39,777 nucleotides of DNA, taken from JBDRMV01 sp043811795 (GTDB taxonomy: Bacteria > CG03). Each line of letters opens with the position of its first letter. Position 1 is the stretch's first letter. Position numbers and translations under genes: made by a program. The stretch covers positions 1-39,777 of the forward strand of contig JBDRMV010000059.1 in NCBI GenBank assembly GCA_043811795.1. The letters run 5' to 3'. The notes beneath the pieces were generated by a model. The model searched no databases. It was not told the origin of the DNA and was given only the letters and a program-made list of their open reading frames with translations. Positions 16,597-23,940 of the stretch are shown one piece after another.

Positions 16597-16727
16597 TATT
16601 CATATTCTCCGGGGAAAAATAGGGTCACCTCTATTTTTTCTTGTTGTTAAAGAGGAAAAAAATAGAAGTGACCCATTTTTCTCTAATAACACTTTCATCA
16701 AAAATACCCTCATTATGAATAATGCAG
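16591..16727. repeat. nested palindrome: GGGTCA family copy 2 inside a 14-bp inverted repeat
   Basis: Outer arms CTGCATTATTCATA (16591-16604) and TATGAATAATGCAG (16714-16727) are an exact 14-bp inverted repeat. Inside them, 16615-16640 and 16655-16680 form a second palindrome with the core GGGTCAC(C/T)TCTATTTTT, related to the element at 2211-2271. The left outer arm contains the nth start codon. No flanking target duplication is obvious. Confidence 0.8.
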
Positions 16728-16759
16728 GTTTATCCACATTTTATTATACAAAAATTACG

Positions 16760-16870
16760 TGCAAAATGGAGTGTCAAGCGAGAGCTTGACCGGAGAAGGC
16801 AAAACTTCCTCTCATGGCGTCCCGGCGTTTTGCACTCCTGAAGAAAGCAAAACTTTCGTTTTGCACTCCT
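16760..16870. repeat. cluster of three small hairpins (GCAAAAC/GTTTTGC units)
   Basis: GTCAAGC-GAGA-GCTTGAC is a perfect stem at 16773-16790. GCAAAAC at 16799-16805 pairs with GTTTTGC at 16827-16833, and a second unit pairs 16847-16853 with 16858-16864. Both of the latter are followed by ACTCCT. Short frames read through here have no coding character. With the nested palindrome, this explains most of the 325-bp gap between nth and tmk. Confidence 0.75.
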
Positions 16871-16882
16871 TATCCCCGTTCT

Positions 16883-16910
16883 TTGTTTTTCCCTGTTTTT
16901 TTGCTATAAA
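16883..16910 (+). promoter_or_regulatory. candidate promoter of the tmk operon
   Basis: TTGTTT at 16883-16888 and TATAAA at 16905-16910 are 16 nt apart. Initiation would fall near 16917, only about 5 nt before the tmk ATG at 16922, so the mRNA may be leaderless. This agrees with the absence of any ribosome site before tmk. Confidence 0.45.
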
Positions 16911-16921
16911 TTCACATAAAG

Positions 16922-17557
16922 ATGAAACGGGGTTTGTTTATTACTTTTGAGGGTTCCGACGGCTGCGGCAAGTCAACGCAGGCGAAACTCCTTGCCGGGG
17001 CGCTGCGGAAGAAGGGTTACGACATCGTCAGGACGAGAGAGCCGGGCGGCTCTCTTTTTTCGGAGTATCTGAGAAAAATTATTCTGAATCCCAAATACAG
17101 GGTGAATCCGGTTGCGGAACTTTTTCTGTATGAGGCGTCCCGCGCCGGCCACACGGCGGAGGTTATTGTTCCCGCTCTCGGAAAAAACCGGATTGTAATC
17201 TGCGAGAGGTATTCGGACGCGACGGTCGCATACCAGGGCTACGGCCGGGGTCTGAATATGAAGGACTTGATGTTTGTGGACGGCGTGGCGACCGGCGGCA
17301 GCAAACCCGATGTGACGATTTTTATGAAACTTCCGGCGGGAAAATCCCTCGGGAGAATAAAAAGAAAGAAGGACCGTCTGGAACTGGAGAAGGACTCCTT
17401 CCACAGAAGAGTCGCGCGCGGCTACAGGGAGATATGCGCAAAGAACAGGGAAAGAATTCATGTCGTCAGAGCCGACGGGAGCGTCATTAAAGTTCACAGA
17501 AGGATACTCGGCATAATTGAGAAATGTTTGAAAAAACTAAAATTCCGGAAAACATAA
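16922..17557 (+). CDS. tmk: thymidylate kinase
   Basis: Phosphorylates dTMP to dTDP for DNA synthesis. The P-loop FEGSDGCGKST is at residues 9-19, the REPGG motif at 39-43 and the substrate motif ERYSDATVAYQG at 95-106. The 211-residue length is normal. The ATG has no upstream ribosome site; see the candidate promoter at 16883-16910. It heads the tmk-holB-ricT-metG cluster, a gene order conserved in broad outline in other bacteria, and overlaps holB by 34 bp. Confidence 0.95.
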   Translation: MKRGLFITFEGSDGCGKSTQAKLLAGALRKKGYDIVRTREPGGSLFSEYLRKIILNPKYRVNPVAELFLYEASRAGHTAEVIVPALGKNRIVICERYSDATVAYQGYGRGLNMKDLMFVDGVATGGSKPDVTIFMKLPAGKSLGRIKRKKDRLELEKDSFHRRVARGYREICAKNRERIHVVRADGSVIKVHRRILGIIEKCLKKLKFRKT

Positions 17558-18339
17558 AGAAAATTCTGACGGAAGAAATACGGAATAAACGCCTTCCGCA
17601 CGCATACATTTTTGACGGGCCGGAGAAGGAAGTGAAAATTGCTGCTGCTGCGGAAATAGCGAAAATTCTTAACTGCGAAAACGGAACCGGCTGCGGCTGC
17701 TGTCCCGCCTGTCTTGAAATTTCAAACGGGCATCATCCCGACATTAAGGTCTATTCGTCGGAAACTTCCATAAAGATAGACGACATCCGCGAATTTATAA
17801 GATTTATGATTCTTTCAAGAATGACCGGAGCCTACAAAGTGGGCATAATAACCGAAGGAGAATTGCTGACCGAGGCTGCAGCCAACGCTCTTCTTAAAAT
17901 TCTTGAGGAGCCGCCGGAAAATTCCTGCATAATAATTATAACGTCAAACCTGTACACCCTGCTTGCCACAATCCGTTCGCGGTGTCAGATTTTAAGATTT
18001 CCCCCGTTCTTGAGCGGTTACGAAAGAATTGAATATGACAGAAAATTCGTGCGGGAAAGTATTGACGATAAAACAAACGGGAAATTCGGCAGGTTATTTA
18101 CCGCCCTCGACAGGTTTTTTGATGACCCTGAGAAGAGGGAAAAAACAGTCAATCTCGTAAAAGGTCTTCTCCTTGACGAAGCAGTAATGTTCAGGCAAAA
18201 CCCTTCCGGCCTTCTGGCGGTGGACGTCGCATACCTTCTTCAGTGTCTGAATATGTTAAAAAAACAGAGAATCCCGAAAGTCGTTTACAAGAGGATGATT
18301 TTTAACGGCGTTCCCTCCTCCGCCGGACTGGTGAAATGA
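17524..18339 (+). CDS. holB: DNA polymerase III delta' subunit
   Basis: Clamp-loader subunit of the replicative polymerase. The AAA+ N-terminal domain has a degenerate P-loop (FDGPEKEVKIAAAAEIA), normal for delta', which does not hydrolyse ATP. It has a zinc-finger cysteine group between about residues 50 and 64 (CENGTGCGCCPAC), the LLKILEEPP motif, and the SRC motif in TIRSRCQILRF. At 271 residues it is shorter than E. coli HolB (334), with a reduced C-terminal collar domain. It overlaps tmk by 34 bp and ricT by 4 bp. Confidence 0.93.
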   Translation: MFEKTKIPENIKKILTEEIRNKRLPHAYIFDGPEKEVKIAAAAEIAKILNCENGTGCGCCPACLEISNGHHPDIKVYSSETSIKIDDIREFIRFMILSRMTGAYKVGIITEGELLTEAAANALLKILEEPPENSCIIIITSNLYTLLATIRSRCQILRFPPFLSGYERIEYDRKFVRESIDDKTNGKFGRLFTALDRFFDDPEKREKTVNLVKGLLLDEAVMFRQNPSGLLAVDVAYLLQCLNMLKKQRIPKVVYKRMIFNGVPSSAGLVK

Positions 18340-18929
18340 TTATAACGGTAAAGGCGGTTCTTTTGAGGGACAGAAGTTTTTCCTCTTACGTGTGCGGCGA
18401 GGTCTCTCCGGCGGTTAATGACTATATTCTTGTGAAGACCGAATACGGGCAGGAGGCCGCTGTCTGCAAAACGCTCCCCGAAAGCCCTCCTGTGCTAAAA
18501 CACCAGCTCCCGAATATAATAAGAAAATTAACGGGCGAGGATATGAAGCATCTGAAGGCGCTTGCGTTCGAGGAGGAAAAAGCGTTCCATGAGGTAAGAG
18601 AACTGGTTCAAAAATACTCGCTTCCGATGAAAATCTCAAAGGTCTGTTACACATTTGATAAGAGACGGGTTTTTGTTTATTATACCGCCTCATCCAGGGT
18701 CGATTTCAGAGCTCTTATAAAAGATATAAACACCGCTATCAGAATGCACGTGCAGATGGTTCAGGTGTCTTCTGCGGAATGCGCCAGAATTATAGGAGGT
18801 CTCGGTCCCTGCGGCCGGCCTTTTTGCTGCGCCATTTTCCAGAGAAGACATTCGAAACATACTTTTTCGTCAAAAACACTGGGGCCATGCGGGAAGGGCC
18901 TCTGCTGTTACTCTGCGCCGAATGAGTAA
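18336..18929 (+). CDS. ricT: PSP1-domain protein, RicT/YaaT family
   Basis: RicT is part of the Fe-S-containing Y complex that influences RNase Y-dependent mRNA processing in Bacillus; its role in diderms is unclear. The PSP1 C-terminal region includes VDFRALIKDI and the Cys motifs GPCGRPFCC (157-165) and GPCGKGLCC (183-191), which fit cluster ligands. The protein has 197 residues and ends six residues after the second Cys motif, so the variable tail seen in longer homologues (about 275 residues) is missing. Position directly after holB matches the holB-yaaT neighbourhood of other bacteria, supporting the call. The start overlaps the holB stop (ATGA). Confidence 0.9.
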   Translation: MIITVKAVLLRDRSFSSYVCGEVSPAVNDYILVKTEYGQEAAVCKTLPESPPVLKHQLPNIIRKLTGEDMKHLKALAFEEEKAFHEVRELVQKYSLPMKISKVCYTFDKRRVFVYYTASSRVDFRALIKDINTAIRMHVQMVQVSSAECARIIGGLGPCGRPFCCAIFQRRHSKHTFSSKTLGPCGKGLCCYSAPNE

Positions 18930-20454
18930 TTTTTATGTGACGACGCCGGCTTACTACGCTAATGCCGCTCTCCACATAGGGCATGCTTATTCAACTATCG
19001 CCTGCGATGTTTTGAAAAGATGGCACGAATTATTCGGAAGGCCGGTCTTTTTTCTTACGGGGATGGACGAGCACGGCGAAAAAATTTCCGGGTCGGCTCA
19101 GGCGCGAGGCCTCGCGCCGCAGGAGTGGGTTGACCGTTTGGCGTCGGAGGCGAAAGAACTCTGGAAGTTTCTTGAAATTTCGTATGATGATTTTATCAGA
19201 ACCACCGAAGACAGGCACACGAAGACGGTTGAGTTTATCTTCAGCAAACTTCTTAAAACCGGCGACATTTACCCCGCGACTTACGAAGGGCCATACTGCG
19301 TTATCTGCGAATCGTTTTTCTCTGAATTGCAGGTTAAGGATGCGGGCGGTAATTGTCCTGAATGCGGGAGACCTATTTCCGAAGTTAAATGTGAAAACGC
19401 ATATTTCTTCCGCCTGTCCCGGTATGAAAAAAAACTTCTTAAATACTACGAAGAAAATCCGGATTTTCTCACCCCCCCTGATAAAGCCAACAAGACCATA
19501 GATACGGTTTCAAGGGGTCTCAGGGATTTGTGCGTGACGAGAGCTACCGTAAAATGGGGAATACCCGTTCCGGAAGATAAGAGCAAAACCATTTATGTGT
19601 GGTTTGACGCGCTTATAAATTATATTTCCGCGGTAGGATACTCTTGCGACGAAGAAAAGTTTAATGCGTACTGGCCCGCCGATGTCCACATCGTCGGGAA
19701 GGAAATTTATTATTTTCACACGGTCGTCTGGCCCGCAATGCTCATGGCATGCGGTTTGAAACTTCCCGGAAGGGTTTTCGGCCACGGCTGGTGGACCGTT
19801 AAAAGCGGCAAGATGTCAAAGTCGAAAGGGAATATCATAACGCCGTATGAAATATGCAAAACATTTCCGGCTGATGTTTTGAGATTTTTCCTCCTGCGGG
19901 AAATGCCTTTCGGTTCGGACGGGGCTTTTTCTCTGAAACGCCTGGAGGCCAGGTATTCGGCCGACCTGGCGAATTCGCTCGGGAATCTTTTTCAGCGGGT
20001 TGAAGTTATGCTTAAAAAATTCTCCGCATCCTCAACGCCCGAAAATTGTTCTCTGAACGAGACGCTTGCCGGGAAAGAAAAAGAAGTCCTTGAAAAAGCG
20101 AAGGGTTTTATGGACGGGATTAAATTTTACGAAACATTGAATGTGATATGGGAACTGATAGACGATGCCAACAAGTTTATCGAGCAGAAAAAGCCGTGGG
20201 CGCTCGCGAAAGAAAAATCAAAAGAATTAAATGACGTGCTCTTTTCGCTTGTTGACGTTATGGGGTTTATCACTGAAATTCTTTCGCCGTTTATGCCCGC
20301 AAAGTGCGGAGAAATGGCCGAGCACCTCGGTATCGTAATTTCAGCGCCTGAAATCGGGAAATTTCCGAAAAATCATAAAATCCCCGGCGGAAAAATCCTT
20401 TTCCCGAACATGGAGATGGTTGGGGACAGGTCTGAACTGTCCCCTTCCTTATAA
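18922..20454 (+). CDS. metG: methionyl-tRNA synthetase
   Basis: Class I synthetase charging tRNA-Met. HIGH is at residues 18-21 and KMSKS at 297-301. A four-Cys zinc knuckle (Cys126, 129, 145, 148) marks the CP domain. The anticodon-binding helices follow to about 495. There is no C-terminal EMAP/tRNA-binding dimerisation domain, as in the short forms (510 residues here). The last 11 codons, after the usual 'LFP' end of the core, are made of a REP-like palindrome (20421-20452) that supplies the final residues; the stop follows directly. It overlaps ricT by 8 bp. Confidence 0.96.
   Translation: MSNFYVTTPAYYANAALHIGHAYSTIACDVLKRWHELFGRPVFFLTGMDEHGEKISGSAQARGLAPQEWVDRLASEAKELWKFLEISYDDFIRTTEDRHTKTVEFIFSKLLKTGDIYPATYEGPYCVICESFFSELQVKDAGGNCPECGRPISEVKCENAYFFRLSRYEKKLLKYYEENPDFLTPPDKANKTIDTVSRGLRDLCVTRATVKWGIPVPEDKSKTIYVWFDALINYISAVGYSCDEEKFNAYWPADVHIVGKEIYYFHTVVWPAMLMACGLKLPGRVFGHGWWTVKSGKMSKSKGNIITPYEICKTFPADVLRFFLLREMPFGSDGAFSLKRLEARYSADLANSLGNLFQRVEVMLKKFSASSTPENCSLNETLAGKEKEVLEKAKGFMDGIKFYETLNVIWELIDDANKFIEQKKPWALAKEKSKELNDVLFSLVDVMGFITEILSPFMPAKCGEMAEHLGIVISAPEIGKFPKNHKIPGGKILFPNMEMVGDRSELSPSL
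20420..20452 (+). repeat. REP-like palindrome, GGGGACAGG family, copy 1, inside metG 3' end
   Basis: GGGGACAG at 20422-20429 pairs with CTGTCCCC at 20437-20444 around a 7-nt loop, followed by TTCCTTA. The same flanks (TTGGGGACAGGTCT and TGTCCCCTTCCTTA) occur at 23845-23882. It codes for the C-terminal residues of MetG. Confidence 0.85.
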
Positions 20455-20457
20455 AAA

Positions 20458-21033
20458 ATGATAAATTTTAAAGAATTTGAGGAAGCGGGCAGGGCTCTTT
20501 TTGAGGAGGGAATCATTCATTCTACATCCGGAAATTTCAGCCGGAGGGACGGCGACGTTTTTTACATAACGGCTCACGATTGTCTTCTCGGAAACATCAG
20601 GCCCGAAAACATCATAAGGGTAAACGTTTCGAATAAAAAACTTGACAGAGGAACTTCCGTCGAGGTCGATGTCCACAGGTCAATTTATAATGCAACGGAA
20701 TATCTTGCGGTTGTGCACGCCCATCCCGTTTTCGCGACGGTTCTCTCTTTTGGCGAAGATATTATAAAACCGGCCGACGCGGAAGGATTTTTTTATCTTC
20801 CGGCGGTTCCCGTCCTCGACGTCGTTGACACAATCGGTTCGGAGGGAGCGGTTCTGAAAATCCCGCCCGCCTTAAAAAAGTTTCCCGCCTGCATCGTGAG
20901 AAGTCACGGTTCCTGGGTTGCGGGCAAGTCGCTTTCCGACTGCTACAAAATGACTTCCGTTCTTGAAAGCGCCTGCAAGATTTTATACTATAAGAAAATA
21001 CTGGAAAAAATACCGAATGGAGGGAAAATATGA
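20458..21033 (+). CDS. class II aldolase/adducin-family protein
   Basis: Zinc-dependent aldolase fold as in L-fuculose-phosphate aldolase and methylthioribulose-phosphate dehydratase. The N-terminal TSGNFSRRDGD is the phosphate/substrate loop. Glu in TSVEVDVH matches the catalytic Glu, HAH in VVHAHPVF gives two zinc ligands, and SHGSWVAG gives the third. The length, 191 residues, is slightly short for the family (about 210). Specificity cannot be told. It lies 3 bp after metG and overlaps the next gene by 4 bp, so it is in the tmk-metG operon. Confidence 0.9.
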   Translation: MINFKEFEEAGRALFEEGIIHSTSGNFSRRDGDVFYITAHDCLLGNIRPENIIRVNVSNKKLDRGTSVEVDVHRSIYNATEYLAVVHAHPVFATVLSFGEDIIKPADAEGFFYLPAVPVLDVVDTIGSEGAVLKIPPALKKFPACIVRSHGSWVAGKSLSDCYKMTSVLESACKILYYKKILEKIPNGGKI

Positions 21034-21437
21034 GAAATCCTGTGATTGTTCTTGCCGTGATTGCGATAATTTTCGGAGTGTTCAACATCGTTCTGTGGCT
21101 CATCATCGTAAAAGGGAGTAAAGAAACCTCATCTCCGTCGGATGATTTGCAGAATCTGGTGTCCGCCTCCGAAAAACGGCTGACGGATACCCTTACGAGG
21201 TTGCTGACCGCTACAGCCCGGCCGGGTGCTGCCGACGCCAAAAAAATTGCCGCCGAGGTCGCCTCAGCGCTTAAAATCAGCGAGGTGAGGGGAATGAAAG
21301 AAGCCGTTGAGGATATTCCCCATAAACTTGATGAGATTTTACAGGGGTTAAAAAATGTAACGGAGGAACTTGATAAACAGAGAAATTTTATCGAGGCGCT
21401 GGACGGCCACATCGTTGAAAGCGAAAGACGGGGCTGA
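21030..21437 (+). CDS. small inner-membrane coiled-coil protein
   Basis: A membrane anchor at residues 4-27 (VIVLAVIAIIFGVFNIVLWL) is followed by about 100 mostly charged, helical residues with heptad-like hydrophobic spacing (KLDEILQGLKNVTEELDK). No family is recognised at 135 residues. It overlaps the aldolase (ATGA) and precedes the PEGA protein by 10 bp. The short anchor-plus-coil architecture suggests a scaffold or partner for the neighbouring envelope proteins, by inference only. Confidence 0.8.
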   Translation: MRNPVIVLAVIAIIFGVFNIVLWLIIVKGSKETSSPSDDLQNLVSASEKRLTDTLTRLLTATARPGAADAKKIAAEVASALKISEVRGMKEAVEDIPHKLDEILQGLKNVTEELDKQRNFIEALDGHIVESERRG

Positions 21438-21447
21438 GGAGAAAAGT

Positions 21448-21867
21448 ATGACCAAAGCAAAAGTTTTCGGAACGGCAAAAAAAGTCCTTTTCGGGATGAT
21501 TATAACGGTTAATGTGGCGCTTGTCGGGGTTTCCGTCTGGATTTTGGCTTCTTCCACCGGGCGGACCAGCGAACCTCTCATGCCTGGTGAAAAAGCCGCC
21601 CCGGGCGAAGTTTACGGGGAAAAAATCAGGAAAGAAAAAAATGCGGCGTATATTTCGCTGAACACCCGTCCGGCGGGCGCCAAGGTTTTCATAAACGGAT
21701 ATTTTAAGGCAAGAACTCCGGCGGATATAAAAATTGCTTCCGTTACGGAAGTCCCGAGGCAGTACTCAATCAATCTGGTATTGCCCGGTTATCAGAGCTG
21801 GGCAAAAAATGTTGTTCTTACAAGAGGAAAAACAAAAGAGTTTTCGGTAAAACTTGCCAAAAAGTAA
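21448..21867 (+). CDS. membrane-anchored PEGA-domain protein
   Basis: The start is ATG 21448 behind a strong GAGGAG ribosome site; a longer frame reaches back into the previous gene but is unlikely. A membrane segment at about residues 13-33 is followed by a linker and one PEGA domain (about 68-138): AYISLNTRPAGAKVFINGY, then TPADIK, LVLPGYQSW and TRGKTKEFSV. PEGA domains are about 70-residue surface or periplasmic beta units. Residue count is 139. It sits between the coiled-coil membrane protein and the GH57-like protein, and the three probably act in the envelope. Confidence 0.87.
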   Translation: MTKAKVFGTAKKVLFGMIITVNVALVGVSVWILASSTGRTSEPLMPGEKAAPGEVYGEKIRKEKNAAYISLNTRPAGAKVFINGYFKARTPADIKIASVTEVPRQYSINLVLPGYQSWAKNVVLTRGKTKEFSVKLAKK

Positions 21868-21870
21868 TAC

Positions 21871-23844
21871 ATGCGAACGGTTTTCTCCGTCCTTGCCGTT
21901 TCAGGCATTCTGGGTTTTATAGCGCCCTGCAGAGTTTTTTCATACAGCATACTCATTGACGCATCCTGCGCCTCGCCGGAGCAGATTCCGGGCTGCATTA
22001 ATTTCATTGTCGAAACGAGAGACAGCCCTTACAGCATTGTTCTTCCTGACGGGATGGAGCCGTGGGAGGAAAAAATCGTTCACGCTCTCGGTGAGAAATC
22101 GAATTATAGAATTGTTTGTAAGATGAAACCGCAGATATGGCTGAGGGGGGTGGAAACGCTCGGGGTTTCCGACGTCGACGATATTTTTATAAAAACGGGG
22201 CGAAGGTTTTCGAAGGTCTCAGGGGCTCCGCCCGGGGAAATTTTTATCGGACCTCAAACGGTAGACGAAGAAACGGCAGTAAGAATTAAGAGGCACGGCG
22301 TTGAAACGGTTTACTGCGCCGCTGCGGCCGGAAATTCGGGATGCAGCGTGTCCGGATTGAATGTTGCCTCGTGCCGCCGCGTGGATAATCCGGAGTCCGC
22401 CTTCGGGAATATTCTTTACGACAAGACGGATTCATTTGACGAACTGGAAAAATTCCTGAAAGCAAATCCTCCGGTTCCCTTCGATTTTTCAACCCCGTCT
22501 TCCACGGAACCCGTAAAGGGGATTGTTTTGGACAGTGTGAATTTAAAACTGTGGGAACTCTTCGGGAACTCGCGCAGGGCTCTTGATAATTATAAGAACT
22601 CGGGGAGCGCCGAGGGTGAAAAACTCTCCGCCGCTCTTGAGATTGTGTATTCCATCGAAGATGTTTCCAACTGGAAGGACAATGTCAATACCGGCAGGAT
22701 TTTCCACAGCATTTCGGATATCTATAATCTGATAGGGACAAATCCTCCGTATGAATTCGGAAGCATTTCGGATATTTTTTTTGACGACTTGAAAGAACTT
22801 CCGGTGAGTGTTGAGGTCCCCGGGTTTGAATATTCAATCGGCGAAAAAGACGGATTCCTGCATATAGCCGGTTTTTTTGAGACGGCATTTTCAACTTCGA
22901 TCCCCTTGGAAATTTACTGGTGGAATCCGGCAATGATTTTTTCCGCGCGGGAAGGTATTTCCGGCGATGCCCTGAGCAGCCCCGTAAACTTCTGTCTTTT
23001 TCTCACGGACAAATGTTATTTTTATTCTTCATCAAGGGACGGCTGGCAGCGACTCTGGAGCGTGTTCGACGTGGAGAGAAGTTCAAAAACATTTTTAATC
23101 AAAGTTCCCCTCTCGTATTTTCAGCTCGCGAAAAAAAGCAGCGTGTCGTTTCTTATGAAGTTTGACGATTATTTAACGGGGCCTCTTGCGGTTTCGCTCC
23201 CGGAGAGTTACATTTACAAGAAATGGCTTGATATGGTGGGGGATGCCAAAGGCCCGGGGTGGTATGAAATGCCCGTCGATGTGCCGTCGGGTATGGGGGA
23301 CATAATGTCCGTTTCAGCGTGGGAAAATTCAAGCAGGTCCTTTTTCCAGTTTTACTTTGCAGGACCTCTCTGGGACGAAAAATGGTCCGCTGGTTTTGAT
23401 CTTTACATTGATATAAACGGCATAAAAAAAAGAGGGAACGGCGCCTGCAGGCAGGGCCTGAACTGCTGGGTTTCCGAAAATGCGTTCTGGGAGTTCTGTC
23501 TGTCGGTCAGCCCCTCCGGCGCTGTTCTTTCAGAAAGCGGGAAAAAAACAGACGTTTCCCTGAAGTTTGATTCTTCAAAAAGAATTGCGACCGTTGAACT
23601 TGATAAAGATGTCTTCGCCGGCGGCCTGCAGAAGTGCCAGTTTACCTTCTGCAGTTATCTTCTCGATGCGAATGACATTCTGGAAGTTAAAGAAGTCCTG
23701 GACGAGGGGCATCCCGGGGGAGGGAAGCCGTCTCTTAAGTCGCCGAATGTTCTTGACATAATTGCGGGGAGCTCCTTGCAGCAGAAGCAGGTTTTAGGCG
23801 ATTATTTGACGAAGCGCGGCGTTCAGATCCCGGCCCTGCCATAG
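21871..23844 (+). CDS. exported degenerate GH57-like protein with glucodextranase-C-like domain
   Basis: N-terminal signal peptide or anchor (about residues 1-25). Residues 220-310 resemble the helical C-terminal part of GH57 amylopullulanases: LWELFGNSRRALDNYKNSG, then ALEIVYSIEDVSNW where active relatives have a DWFWWYG-type motif, then IYNLIGTNPP. The preceding region is only about 200 residues, too small for the normal GH57 barrel, and the Trp-rich motif is lost, so catalysis is doubtful. Residues 454-657 match the C-terminal sugar-binding-like domain of glucodextranase (GDAKGPGWYEMPVDVPSG at the start, LDIIAG and QKQVLGDY at the end). The likely role is a carbohydrate-binding envelope protein. 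It starts 3 bp after the PEGA gene. Confidence 0.75.
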   Translation: MRTVFSVLAVSGILGFIAPCRVFSYSILIDASCASPEQIPGCINFIVETRDSPYSIVLPDGMEPWEEKIVHALGEKSNYRIVCKMKPQIWLRGVETLGVSDVDDIFIKTGRRFSKVSGAPPGEIFIGPQTVDEETAVRIKRHGVETVYCAAAAGNSGCSVSGLNVASCRRVDNPESAFGNILYDKTDSFDELEKFLKANPPVPFDFSTPSSTEPVKGIVLDSVNLKLWELFGNSRRALDNYKNSGSAEGEKLSAALEIVYSIEDVSNWKDNVNTGRIFHSISDIYNLIGTNPPYEFGSISDIFFDDLKELPVSVEVPGFEYSIGEKDGFLHIAGFFETAFSTSIPLEIYWWNPAMIFSAREGISGDALSSPVNFCLFLTDKCYFYSSSRDGWQRLWSVFDVERSSKTFLIKVPLSYFQLAKKSSVSFLMKFDDYLTGPLAVSLPESYIYKKWLDMVGDAKGPGWYEMPVDVPSGMGDIMSVSAWENSSRSFFQFYFAGPLWDEKWSAGFDLYIDINGIKKRGNGACRQGLNCWVSENAFWEFCLSVSPSGAVLSESGKKTDVSLKFDSSKRIATVELDKDVFAGGLQKCQFTFCSYLLDANDILEVKEVLDEGHPGGGKPSLKSPNVLDIIAGSSLQQKQVLGDYLTKRGVQIPALP

Positions 23845-23882
23845 TTGGGGACAGGTCTTGAAAAGCCCTGTCCCCTTCCTTA
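23845..23882 (+). repeat. REP-like palindrome, GGGGACAGG family, copy 2
   Basis: GGGGACAGG at 23847-23855 and CCTGTCCCC at 23867-23875 form a perfect 9-bp stem with an 11-nt loop, immediately after the GH57-like gene. It shares its outer sequence with the copy in metG and may terminate the tmk operon. Confidence 0.85.
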
Positions 23883-23895
23883 AAGGGGGAAAGTT

Positions 23896-23940
23896 ATGAA
23901 AAGATTAAACCTGCCGGTTGCGCTTATTTTTGATGAGTAA
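23896..23940 (+). CDS. 14-codon upstream ORF coupled to the O-antigen-ligase gene
   Basis: ATG 23896 follows a GGGGGAAAG ribosome site and encodes MKRLNLPVALIFDE before TAA. The stop region overlaps the start ATG 23933 of the next gene, which has no ribosome site of its own. It may be a translational-coupling leader rather than a functional peptide. Confidence 0.4.
   Translation: MKRLNLPVALIFDE

Noticed and set aside
16366..16950. Short + strand frames across the start of nth and the nth-tmk gap
   Set aside because: They run through palindromes and the nth antisense strand with no ribosome site or domain.
17524..18339. Degenerate P-loop in HolB as a sign of inactivation
   Set aside because: Loss of ATP-binding residues is normal in delta' subunits.
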